Positions 8,153-15,337 of a DNA stretch of 38,516 nucleotides are shown here, piece after piece. Location of the stretch: the NCBI GenBank assembly GCA_937919205.1, contig CALFOZ010000055.1:1-38516 (forward strand). Reading direction: 5' to 3'. The stretch comes from an uncultured Planctomycetia bacterium. GTDB taxonomy: Bacteria > Planctomycetota > Phycisphaerae > Phycisphaerales > SM1A02. The notes below the pieces were generated by a model. It was not told where the DNA came from. It did not search any database and worked only from the letters and a program-made list of their open reading frames with translations. A program made the position numbers and the translations under genes. Within the stretch, counting starts at the first letter, position 1; every line of letters starts with the position of its first letter.

Positions 8153-8668
8153 TCAAGCTTGAAGCGGACCCACACAACACTCGATCGCCGTCTGATCCAG
8201 CGATGCGAGGAGAGAGTGTACGCTCTCTTTTTGCGTGGGAAGGATCAATTCCCCGGCTATTTCCGAAAGCGGTTTCAGCACAAATTGCCTTGTAAACATG
8301 CGCGGATGTGGCAAAATTAAACCAGGCTCCACCACTTGGCATTGCCCGTAAAACAACACATCCAAATCAATGGAGCGAGGTCCGCCCTGCCCCTCCACTG
8401 CGCGATTTCTCCCCAGCGCGCTTTCAACACTCATGCAAACAGCGAGCAACTCGCCCGGCGTGAGCGCGCACAAGCCCGTGATTGCGGCGTTGATAAATTT
8501 TCCACCAGCGCGTTCTCCAACCGCGATTGTTTCATACATGGAACTAGCGCGAATTTGGGTCAGCACTTTTTTATCAATGATCATGCTCAACGCTTGTCGC
8601 AGAAATTTCTGGCGATCACCCACATTTGATCCAAGCGCTATGCCAACACGTTCTGCGACTACGCTCAC
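8153..8668 (-). CDS. folK: 2-amino-4-hydroxy-6-hydroxymethyldihydropteridine pyrophosphokinase
   Basis: FolK (HPPK) transfers pyrophosphate from ATP to hydroxymethyl-dihydropterin in folate synthesis. Motifs present: IALGSNVGDRQ near the N-terminus, ASSMYET and FINAAITG, LGRNR..., and the hallmark GPRSIDLDVLFYG followed by LILPHPRM. The 171-residue length is normal. I place the start at GTG 8668 because GTG and the cinA stop form a GTGA overlap (8668-8665); TTG 8683 is the alternative. It is the last gene of the pyrF-SBP-cinA-folK operon. No other folate gene is nearby. No obvious terminator is seen between its stop and 8073. Confidence 0.95.
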   Translation of the reverse strand: MSVVAERVGIALGSNVGDRQKFLRQALSMIIDKKVLTQIRASSMYETIAVGERAGGKFINAAITGLCALTPGELLAVCMSVESALGRNRAVEGQGGPRSIDLDVLFYGQCQVVEPGLILPHPRMFTRQFVLKPLSEIAGELILPTQKESVHSLLASLDQTAIECCVGPLQA

Positions 8669-9930
8669 TTGCTCCACTCCCAAATAAATGGGGCCGCGAA
8701 TGCATCCTTGCCAAGAATCGCGAAGCGCACTAACGCTAACGCTGTCTTGGCGCTTCGATCACGAATAGATGCGCGGTCGCCTGGATAGTGAAATCTTCTT
8801 ACCGCTTCGAATCGCGGGCCACATATTCCAATGAACACCTCGCCCACGGGTTTGGATTCACTGCCACCATTTGGGCCAGCGATGCCGGTGATGCTGGCGG
8901 CCCACTCTGTCTTTAACAACGCCGCGCATCCACGCGCCATAGCCAGCGCAACTGGCGCACTTACTGCGCCATGCTGGGACAACAGATCATGGGGCACGTG
9001 TAACAAATCCGTTTTCGCGACGTTGGCGTACGTGATTGCGCCACCCGCAAACCATTCGCTTGATCCGCTCTGAGCCGTCACCAAACTTCCCGCAAGTCCG
9101 CCAGTGCAACTTTCCGCAAGCGAGAGCCTTTCTGACCTAGAAACAAGCAGTTTTCCAAGCGCGCCCGCAAGCGTTTCCTGATCGCGCCCATATGCGTAGG
9201 GCGCCCACAATTTTTCAATCTCCTGCATCGCCCTTTCCATGGACTCGGCTTTTGCGGCGTCTTGAACTCCGCGAATGCGCGCGCTGACAATGGATCCACT
9301 GGCGGTGGTTCCAATCAACGGATTGCGATCGCGCAACATGAGTGAACCAAGTTGTTGCGCCAAGAAACTTTCACCTTGACCAAAGGAGTGCACCGCCGCC
9401 GTGGACATTGCCACAGTGGGAAGATGCACAGCGACTTGCGCGTCGAACATGGGCTCCATTTCGCGCGGAGGTCCAGGCAAGCACCAAATACGCGCCGCGC
9501 CAATATTGGCGAACAAACCTGGGGCAGTGCCCAAGACATTTTTTAAGCAACTCGCGCCCTTGGGCCGCAATGCTTGCACCTTATTGTTGACGGTCATAGG
9601 TCGAGCGCGATCAATGAACCAGCGATCCAGATCGGCCAGCGCTTGCGGATCAACCTCCAGTGGTTCACTGACATCCATCGCGCGACGCAACGCCTCGCGC
9701 GTGAGATCATCCTCCGTGGGACCAAGTCCCCCCGTCATCACAATAATGTCATAGCGGGCGGCCAGTTCCCGCATCGCGGATTCCGTAGCCACCACGTCAT
9801 CCAACACAATTCTGATTTCTCCCACCAACACTCCATGCTGGGCGAAGCGAGACGCCAGCCACTTGGCGTTGGTGTCCTGGGTTTGACCCAGCATCAACTC
9901 ATCGCCCACCGAAAGTATGGCGGCGCTCAC
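8665..9930 (-). CDS. cinA: CinA family protein (nicotinamide mononucleotide deamidase / competence-damage type)
   Basis: 421 residues. The N-terminal MoaB/MogA-like (COG1058) domain has ILSVGDELMLGQTQDTNAKWLA and MTGGLGPTEDDLTREAL. The C-terminal NMN-deamidase domain has LSLAESCTGGLAGSLVT, AGGAITYANVAK and ASITGIAGPNGGSESKPVGEVFIGI. The family recycles NMN to NaMN and clears damaged nucleotides such as ADP-ribose. I choose GTG 9930, which overlaps the upstream stop as GTGA and gives the family N-terminus. An upstream ATG at 9966 would reach 36 nt into the previous gene. Its own stop overlaps the folK start in the same way. Confidence 0.93.
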   Translation of the reverse strand: MSAAILSVGDELMLGQTQDTNAKWLASRFAQHGVLVGEIRIVLDDVVATESAMRELAARYDIIVMTGGLGPTEDDLTREALRRAMDVSEPLEVDPQALADLDRWFIDRARPMTVNNKVQALRPKGASCLKNVLGTAPGLFANIGAARIWCLPGPPREMEPMFDAQVAVHLPTVAMSTAAVHSFGQGESFLAQQLGSLMLRDRNPLIGTTASGSIVSARIRGVQDAAKAESMERAMQEIEKLWAPYAYGRDQETLAGALGKLLVSRSERLSLAESCTGGLAGSLVTAQSGSSEWFAGGAITYANVAKTDLLHVPHDLLSQHGAVSAPVALAMARGCAALLKTEWAASITGIAGPNGGSESKPVGEVFIGICGPRFEAVRRFHYPGDRASIRDRSAKTALALVRFAILGKDAFAAPFIWEWSK

Positions 9931-11543
9931 GCCGATTTTTGTTGTGCCGCTTGATCCACGATCCACTGGTAATTCTCCTTAAAAAATGGGGCAAACAGTT
10001 GTCGAAGCGTGTCGCCTGGCGCTCCTTGCTTTGGCCAGAGCCCTTGATCTTTCCATTCACCCCAAAGCCAACCATTACGAAGTGATTTCAGTTGATGCAT
10101 ATCCGCGAGATCCACGTCTCCATTTGGAGTGGCGACCATTGGCAGAGCGTCAAATTTTTCCAACCAACTTTTCAACTGCGTGTCGCTCACATCGCACGCG
10201 CGCACCACGCCAAAATTATTCTTGGGATAGGCGGGATGCGCCAAGATGGCTTTCCATGCCTCCTTCAATTGCGGGTGCGTGTCCATGGACATGGTCTGAA
10301 ATAAAATTGGCGTGAAGGCGCGCATGCCAGGATTGTTAAAGATTGGAGCGGTGGCGATGGCCATGGGATCGACTTGGTCTATGAACTGCGGGAAGTCCTG
10401 GATGTACAACGAGCGCATCACCGGCATGCGGCGCAATTCAAATCGTTGCGGACCACCGAGCGCGCCTGCGCGAAATTGCCAGAGGCGCTGGGCGTCTTTG
10501 GAGAGGCAAAATTCCATGAAGCGAATCGCGGTCTCGCGGTGCGGCGGATTGCGCAACATTGCAATCGGATCGGGGTCCACGGAACTTTGACCCGCGGGCG
10601 CGGTGAAAATAACTTTGGGTTCGCTCCCCTTTCGACCCGCGCTCATGGCCGCGTCGATCATGGATTGAATTTGAAATCGCGCGTAAAAGTCAATCGCCAC
10701 GCCGGCCGCGGCGTCGCCACTGGCGACATCAATTGGAACGCGCGTGCCACTGGCGGCAAATCCCCTGGCGTTGGCGCTTGCTCGGCGCAAAATTGCGATG
10801 GATTCAACCCAACCAACCCTTTGCGAAATCGATTCAAACGCCGACAAAACACTGCCCGATTGCGATGGATTGACCAAGCTCACCCAACCCAGCAAGCGCG
10901 GATCAGCCAAGTCGCTCCACGATTTCAACTGGGGCACATGGAGCGCGTCAAGGGCGTCCATGTTCATGACAATTCCAAATGTCGCCAGCGCAACTCCGTA
11001 CCAATATCCATCGGGGTCGTACAAATTTTGCCCGGCAATTTGTTTCACGCCATAGCAATCACGGATCAAGGATTCGGGCAATTGAACCGGCTCCAAAATA
11101 GTCGCCGAATATTTTTTTGCCTGCTCACCCGCGCCCACGGTCACGGTCACTTCTTTTTTAAGCGTGTCAAATTCGTAACTGCCCCCTCCAAAAATTAAAT
11201 CGGCGTCGCCACCCACTGGAATGTGTTGCGCAAGGCGCGCCTCCCATGTCGACACAAGCATGCGCCGAATCTCAACCGCGCCGCCCGGCGTGCTCCACAC
11301 CACGCGCGCGGGTTGGCCATATGTCTTCTCATGCCAAACGCTGAATGCATGGGCAAATTCAATGCGCATCTGCTCGTTGCTTGGCGTGAGAATCACCACC
11401 TCAGGTATCGCGCGGTTGGTGCTGGCGCCGGCCGGGGCGATTGCGGAAACTTGCGTGGTGACCTGTGAATTGCGCCAACGCAACAGCAAGGGCGTGGCCA
11501 ACAATGCCACAAACGCGATTGCAAACAGCGCGATTCGATTCAT
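9927..11543 (-). CDS. ABC transporter extracellular solute-binding protein (family 1, iron/thiamine-type)
   Basis: 538 residues with an N-terminal signal anchor (MNRIALFAIAFVALLATPLLLRW). It has a type-2 periplasmic binding fold: EVVILTPSNEQMR, ADLIFGGGSYEFDTL, YGVALATFGIVMN, SLVNPSQSGS, AAGVAIDFYAR, and FMEFCLSKDAQRLW. These are typical of Fe3+/spermidine-type binding proteins. About 100 extra C-terminal residues extend beyond the usual 340-400. It should capture a small ligand for import, but no permease or ATPase gene is in the window. It sits oddly between pyrF and cinA. The start codon is the last of three ATGs in a 14-bp tandem repeat (11540-11571), so its translation probably depends on pyrF. 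Ligand not predictable. Confidence 0.85.
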   Translation of the reverse strand: MNRIALFAIAFVALLATPLLLRWRNSQVTTQVSAIAPAGASTNRAIPEVVILTPSNEQMRIEFAHAFSVWHEKTYGQPARVVWSTPGGAVEIRRMLVSTWEARLAQHIPVGGDADLIFGGGSYEFDTLKKEVTVTVGAGEQAKKYSATILEPVQLPESLIRDCYGVKQIAGQNLYDPDGYWYGVALATFGIVMNMDALDALHVPQLKSWSDLADPRLLGWVSLVNPSQSGSVLSAFESISQRVGWVESIAILRRASANARGFAASGTRVPIDVASGDAAAGVAIDFYARFQIQSMIDAAMSAGRKGSEPKVIFTAPAGQSSVDPDPIAMLRNPPHRETAIRFMEFCLSKDAQRLWQFRAGALGGPQRFELRRMPVMRSLYIQDFPQFIDQVDPMAIATAPIFNNPGMRAFTPILFQTMSMDTHPQLKEAWKAILAHPAYPKNNFGVVRACDVSDTQLKSWLEKFDALPMVATPNGDVDLADMHQLKSLRNGWLWGEWKDQGLWPKQGAPGDTLRQLFAPFFKENYQWIVDQAAQQKSA

Positions 11544-11582
11544 GCTGAAGTGGTCATGCTGAAATGGTCATGCTGAAGTTGG
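11540..11582 (-). repeat. Triplicated 14-bp ATGA start/stop element between pyrF and the SBP gene
   Basis: Three copies of TTCAGCATGA spaced exactly 14 bp apart. The first ATGA (11571-11568) holds the pyrF stop. It opens ATG ACC ATT TCA GCA TGA (11571-11554). That stop overlaps a second ATG, which opens ATG ACC ACT TCA GCA TGA (11557-11540). Its stop overlaps the real SBP start at 11543. The copies differ at one position, so this is a tandem duplication of the junction. Confidence 0.85.
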
Positions 11583-12446
11583 GGCAGTGGAAAGATGATC
11601 TTTCACACCGATGGAAATCTCACGGGCGAATGATTTTGCGGCATCAGCGACATGTTGCGACCATTCGCCATCGCGATCTTCAAAGGCCTGCATCACGGAG
11701 CGGCTGGCGGTGATCAACGCGCCGCGGCCATGTATGAAACAGCGCAACGCGTCGGCGAGAGCGCCACCTTGGGCGCCAAATCCGGGAACTAAAAATGGCG
11801 CGTGTGGCATGCGTTGGCGCAGTTGCAACGCGTCGGCGGATTTGGTCGCTCCAACAACGGCGCCAAGCGCGCTAAATCCGCAAGCACCCATGTGGCGCGA
11901 ACCGGCTTCCACGAGCACATCGGCGACACTCTGCGCAACCGTGCGTCCATCCCGAAGAAATTCACCCTGCACCGCGTCGCCCGAAGGATTGCTGGTTCTT
12001 ACAAGCGCGAACACTCCCAGCCCCGCTTGCAGAAATGGCGAAAAACCATCCACCCCCAAATAGGCGTTGGCGGTGACCCAATCAGCTTGAAAATGATCAC
12101 GCACGGCCGCGGCGTAATGCTCGGCGCTTATTCCAATATCACCGCGCTTGCCATCCAGAATCACAAGAAATTTTCCGCGCGCATGGGCCAGCAATTTCGC
12201 CAGCGCCGCCATGCCCGCAACTCCGTGTCGCTCAAAGCACGCAGACTGAAATTTTACGGCAGGCACATGTTGCTCAATCGCGTCGAGAAATGTTTTTCCC
12301 CACAACTCAAATGCCCGCGCTGGATCATGCTTTTGACACGCGGGAGCGAGCCGCTCAAACACTGGATCCATGCCCACGCATACCGGCGCCCCGCGAAGTT
12401 TGATCCAAGACTCAAGAAGATCCGCGGGGTGATGGTGGGCGACCAT
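11568..12446 (-). CDS. pyrF: Orotidine 5'-phosphate decarboxylase, type 2
   Basis: Converts OMP to UMP in pyrimidine synthesis. The 292-residue product is of the longer type-2 subfamily. CVGMDPVFERL near the N-terminus, the catalytic loop VILDGKRGDIGISAEHYA with the Lys/Asp tetrad, NAYLGVDGFSPF, LVRTSNPSGD and LVPGFGAQGG near the phosphate site are all present. ATG 12446 is preferred: TATGAT ends 6 nt before it and the domain begins soon after, whereas longer frames run into the divergent DUF971 promoter. It heads the pyrF-SBP-cinA-folK unit. Its stop overlaps the first ATGA of the tandem repeat. Confidence 0.95.
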   Translation of the reverse strand: MVAHHHPADLLESWIKLRGAPVCVGMDPVFERLAPACQKHDPARAFELWGKTFLDAIEQHVPAVKFQSACFERHGVAGMAALAKLLAHARGKFLVILDGKRGDIGISAEHYAAAVRDHFQADWVTANAYLGVDGFSPFLQAGLGVFALVRTSNPSGDAVQGEFLRDGRTVAQSVADVLVEAGSRHMGACGFSALGAVVGATKSADALQLRQRMPHAPFLVPGFGAQGGALADALRCFIHGRGALITASRSVMQAFEDRDGEWSQHVADAAKSFAREISIGVKDHLSTAPTSA

Positions 12447-12458
12447 CCCCACATCATA
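12444..12458 (-). promoter_or_regulatory. Predicted -10 box of leaderless pyrF transcript
   Basis: TATGAT (12458-12453 on the minus strand), one mismatch from the consensus, then 6 nt and the ATG at 12446. No Shine-Dalgarno. The start point is predicted at the start codon. Confidence 0.5.
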
Positions 12459-12548
12459 GAGTCGAAAATTGAACAAGATCACCGCGTGTTTGCGGCGCGC
12501 CCTGCAATCGGTTTTCTTCGGGCATACATGAAACGTGTGAAAATCATC

Positions 12549-12565
12549 TACCATGCGTGGCCGTG
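12549..12565 (+). promoter_or_regulatory. Predicted -10 box of leaderless DUF971 transcript
   Basis: TACCAT (12549-12554) then 8 nt and GTG 12563. It is divergent from the pyrF promoter, about 90 bp away. Confidence 0.35.
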
Positions 12566-12904
12566 AACTCTCCAAACGAGCCAACCGAGCCGCCGCCGCA
12601 GTCTTTGCACCTGGAAAAATCAAAGGGGCTCGCCGTGACATGGCGCGATGGCACCAAGGATTTCATTGATGTTGTCACCCTTCGGCGCATGAGCCAAAGC
12701 GCCGACGCGCGTCAAGAGCGCGAGTCCATGTCAAGCAATCCACTGCATATTTTAAAGCACTCTTCCTCTGAGCCGCTCACCGCTTTAACCGCCGAACTGG
12801 TGGGTAATTACGCCGTGCGAATTCGATTTTCCGACGGCCACGACACGGGTTTATTTACGTGGCACTATCTGCGATCGCTTGCCAGCACTGCCCCGCAAGC
12901 TTGA
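12563..12904 (+). CDS. DUF971 / gamma-butyrobetaine hydroxylase N-terminal-like domain protein
   Basis: 113 residues. The core LHLEKSKGLAVTWRDG, LRRMSQSADARQER, LTALTAELVGNYAVRIRFSDGHDTGLFTWHYLRSL matches the small DUF971 domain. That domain occurs alone in bacteria (near Mrp/ApbC Fe-S carriers) and at the N-terminus of gamma-butyrobetaine hydroxylase. The closing GHDTGLFTWHYLR is the diagnostic part. An Fe-S or metal-handling role has been suggested for the family but is not shown here; the usual zinc-site cysteines are absent. GTG 12557 is a possible alternative start. No Mrp gene is adjacent. Confidence 0.8.
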   Translation: MNSPNEPTEPPPQSLHLEKSKGLAVTWRDGTKDFIDVVTLRRMSQSADARQERESMSSNPLHILKHSSSEPLTALTAELVGNYAVRIRFSDGHDTGLFTWHYLRSLASTAPQA

Positions 12905-12958
12905 ATCGATGCAGTTGCAAAGGCATGTATAGTTAGCGCATTTTAAACAAAGTGCGGG

Positions 12959-12974
12959 TACAAATCTCGCCATG
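12959..12974 (+). promoter_or_regulatory. Predicted -10 box of leaderless metallophosphoesterase transcript
   Basis: TACAAA (12959-12964) then 7 nt and ATG 12972. No Shine-Dalgarno precedes the ATG. Confidence 0.38.
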
Positions 12975-14972
12975 CAAACAACAACTTTGCCGCGTGACAG
13001 ACTGGCGTTGGTGCGCAAGCTATTGCTCGTGCTATTTTCAAATATGTTCACGAAATTCTTTCGCCAACTATTGACCACAATCACCGTGCCATTCGCCTTG
13101 CCATGCGCCTATACATTCAGCTTGTTCGCAATCGCTGTGTGCGTTGCCAACGCGTCCGCCACTCCGCCGCCATTTATTCGCGAGGGCAAACCATATATAG
13201 ATCAACAAGTTGTTCCAGTGGCCATTCCCGATCGTCCGTTTCGCATCGCCATTCTTCCTGACCGCACCACCGGACGCGATTGGGGATTGCCCTATCTGCA
13301 AGCCGCGGTGCGCGACCTGAATCGCATTCAGCCCGACGCCGTCTTCACCGTTGGCGACATGGTTCAGGGCTACACCCGCGATCCAGCGACGTGGGAAAAA
13401 GAAGTTGCCGTGTACAAATCAATCACGGAAAAAATAAACGCGCCCTTTCTTCCCGTGGCCGGAAACCACGATGTCATCAGCGGCACTCGGGTGGCTGGCG
13501 ACCGAACGTTCGCGGATTTGTATCTGCAACAATTTGGCCCACTGCAATACATGGCGGAGCTTGATGGAGCCAGCGTGATTGCCATGTTCTCCGACGAGGG
13601 CCTTGGCGACAGCAAGATGCAGGTGAACGATGGCCAATTGAATTGGTTGCGCACTTCGCTTGATCGCGCGGCGGCGCGCGGCAAACCCATCATGATCTTG
13701 ATGCATCGACCACTGTGGCGCTATGACAGCGTGAAATGGTTCGAGCGCATTCATCCGCTGTTGGCTAAGGCCAAAGTTGCGGCAGTCATTGCGGGACATT
13801 TGCATAGTTTGCAAGACGATCCCGCCAAAGACGGCGTGAAATATTTGGTGGTTGGAACGTGTGGCGGCGCGATTGATCAACACCCACTTGCGGGACAACT
13901 GCAACATCTCACCTTTGTGCAAATCGCGCCCGATGGAGCGCTGGACATTTTCCACCAACCAGTCGGCATGACATTGCCAGAGGATTTTGTGGTGCGCGAA
14001 GATCAAGATTGCGTGTACGCGCTACGGGAAAATCCAGGATGCCTTTCTCTGCTTGGCGAACTGCCGGACCCATGCATGGCCAGCAGTTCCGTCTCTGGCG
14101 TGGCCACTCTTCGGGTGGTCAATCCACTGGATCGAACGATCGCAATCACTACTTCCATCGCACGCGAACCCGCGCCATGGATTGTGGATGGCGAGCAATT
14201 TGTAAGCCGCACTCCAATCGACTCGTTTAATCCATTCACCACGGACGTCAACACCACATGGACGCTGAACGCGCCGGCAAGCGTTGTTGTTCCCGCCAAG
14301 GGATCGGTTGACATTCCGCTGACATTTCAAAGCGTGGCTACAAAAATAAATTCACAGCCTCCGACCATCGAGTGCGTGATCAAGATGAAGGACACCAAGG
14401 GACGATCCGTTCCCATCTACGTGCAGTTGCGGCCCGACATACTTCGCAAGGCGCAGTATTCAACCGATGCCGCCAAACCCGCCGCGAAGTCGCCCATTTG
14501 TTCATGGAAGCCATCGCCCTATGACACGCTTGAGGCTGATCCCACGGTTGAATTCAAGGCGGTGACCTCCGCAAATTCCAAGTCAATGGTGATGCGAGTG
14601 CAAGTACCGGATCAATCGCAAAGCGAGTATCCCGACGACCAGCGCGACACGAAGGATCGCCGAAAAAATCCTGCCGCCGACGCCGTGCAAGTGCTTTGGA
14701 GCGACGCGCAAGGCGAGGCCTGGCTCTTCATAGAACCATTCTCGCCCTGGACCGCGTGCAGTCGAAAGGATTGGAAACCCGTCACTCGCACTGGCACACT
14801 TGAAGGCGCGCCGGGATGGTGGTTGGAAGTGGAACTTCCCGAGTCCACCCAAACCGTGAACGTGGGAGTTGCGGATAATGATGAGACATATCACACACAA
14901 TGGCGGTGGCTGGCGCCCGAAAATCGCCAAGCCAAATTGTGGAGTCAAACGCCTGGCACTGATCCAAAATAA
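12972..14972 (+). CDS. Exported calcineurin-like metallophosphoesterase
   Basis: 666 residues. A hydrophobic segment at about 40-63 acts as a signal sequence after a long n-region; Met25 (13044) is an alternative start that would give a normal signal peptide. The phosphoesterase domain (about 88-320) has ILPDRTTG (D97), FTVGDMVQGY (128-130), PVAGNHDV (164-167), ILMHRPLW and VIAGHLHSL. The first motif is D-x-T rather than D-x-H, a variant I believe is frequent in this subgroup. The second half (330-666) is beta-rich and may hold a sandwich domain that binds sugar or polymer. It should act outside the cytoplasm on a phosphoester of unknown nature. Strong paired Cys residues occur in the linker (CVYALRENPGC, LPDPC). 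Confidence 0.82.
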   Translation: MQTTTLPRDRLALVRKLLLVLFSNMFTKFFRQLLTTITVPFALPCAYTFSLFAIAVCVANASATPPPFIREGKPYIDQQVVPVAIPDRPFRIAILPDRTTGRDWGLPYLQAAVRDLNRIQPDAVFTVGDMVQGYTRDPATWEKEVAVYKSITEKINAPFLPVAGNHDVISGTRVAGDRTFADLYLQQFGPLQYMAELDGASVIAMFSDEGLGDSKMQVNDGQLNWLRTSLDRAAARGKPIMILMHRPLWRYDSVKWFERIHPLLAKAKVAAVIAGHLHSLQDDPAKDGVKYLVVGTCGGAIDQHPLAGQLQHLTFVQIAPDGALDIFHQPVGMTLPEDFVVREDQDCVYALRENPGCLSLLGELPDPCMASSSVSGVATLRVVNPLDRTIAITTSIAREPAPWIVDGEQFVSRTPIDSFNPFTTDVNTTWTLNAPASVVVPAKGSVDIPLTFQSVATKINSQPPTIECVIKMKDTKGRSVPIYVQLRPDILRKAQYSTDAAKPAAKSPICSWKPSPYDTLEADPTVEFKAVTSANSKSMVMRVQVPDQSQSEYPDDQRDTKDRRKNPAADAVQVLWSDAQGEAWLFIEPFSPWTACSRKDWKPVTRTGTLEGAPGWWLEVELPESTQTVNVGVADNDETYHTQWRWLAPENRQAKLWSQTPGTDPK

Positions 14973-15049
14973 ATAAAATTTCACCTTACCTTGGCAAATA
15001 CGCTTGACGAACCTCACTTCGATATGATTCAATATCCACGGAGACATCT

Positions 15050-15247
15050 ATGAAAAAAATCGCACTTACAGTTACAACCCTCTCGCTCCTCACACTTGGC
15101 GCGTGTGGTCCAAGCGCCCCAACCCCGGGCAAGCAAGCTATCACTCCGCGCAAAGTTGACACCTCAAAGAAGGTGGAGATGAAAGCTGGCGGCAGTTTGA
15201 ATTCCAAAGAAGGCGCGGATCCTGCAAGCACCAAAAAAGGTCCCTGA
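15050..15247 (+). CDS. Small lipoprotein (65 aa)
   Basis: A 65-residue secreted lipoprotein. The signal MKKIALTVTTLSLLTLGAC ends in a clear lipobox (LGAC, Cys19 lipidated). The mature chain of about 47 residues is Lys/Pro/Ser-rich, hydrophilic and probably disordered. A Shine-Dalgarno (GGAG) ends 7 nt before the ATG. No homologous family is recognised. It lies alone, 77 nt after the metallophosphoesterase, which it may serve or simply follow. Confidence 0.75.
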   Translation: MKKIALTVTTLSLLTLGACGPSAPTPGKQAITPRKVDTSKKVEMKAGGSLNSKEGADPASTKKGP

Positions 15248-15337
15248 TCTTTTGGGTGATTGATTGGGAACGTGCATTGACTTGCCGCATGTGGGCGAGC
15301 ACGAGTACTAAGGTTTGATCATTTCAATACGCCACGC

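Noticed and set aside
10374-11198. Long open frame on the plus strand antisense to the solute-binding protein gene
   Set aside because: It has no recognisable domain and mirrors the codon bias of the gene on the other strand.
11802-12566. 254-codon open frame antisense to pyrF
   Set aside because: Shadow of pyrF codon bias; no start signal and overlaps the DUF971 promoter.
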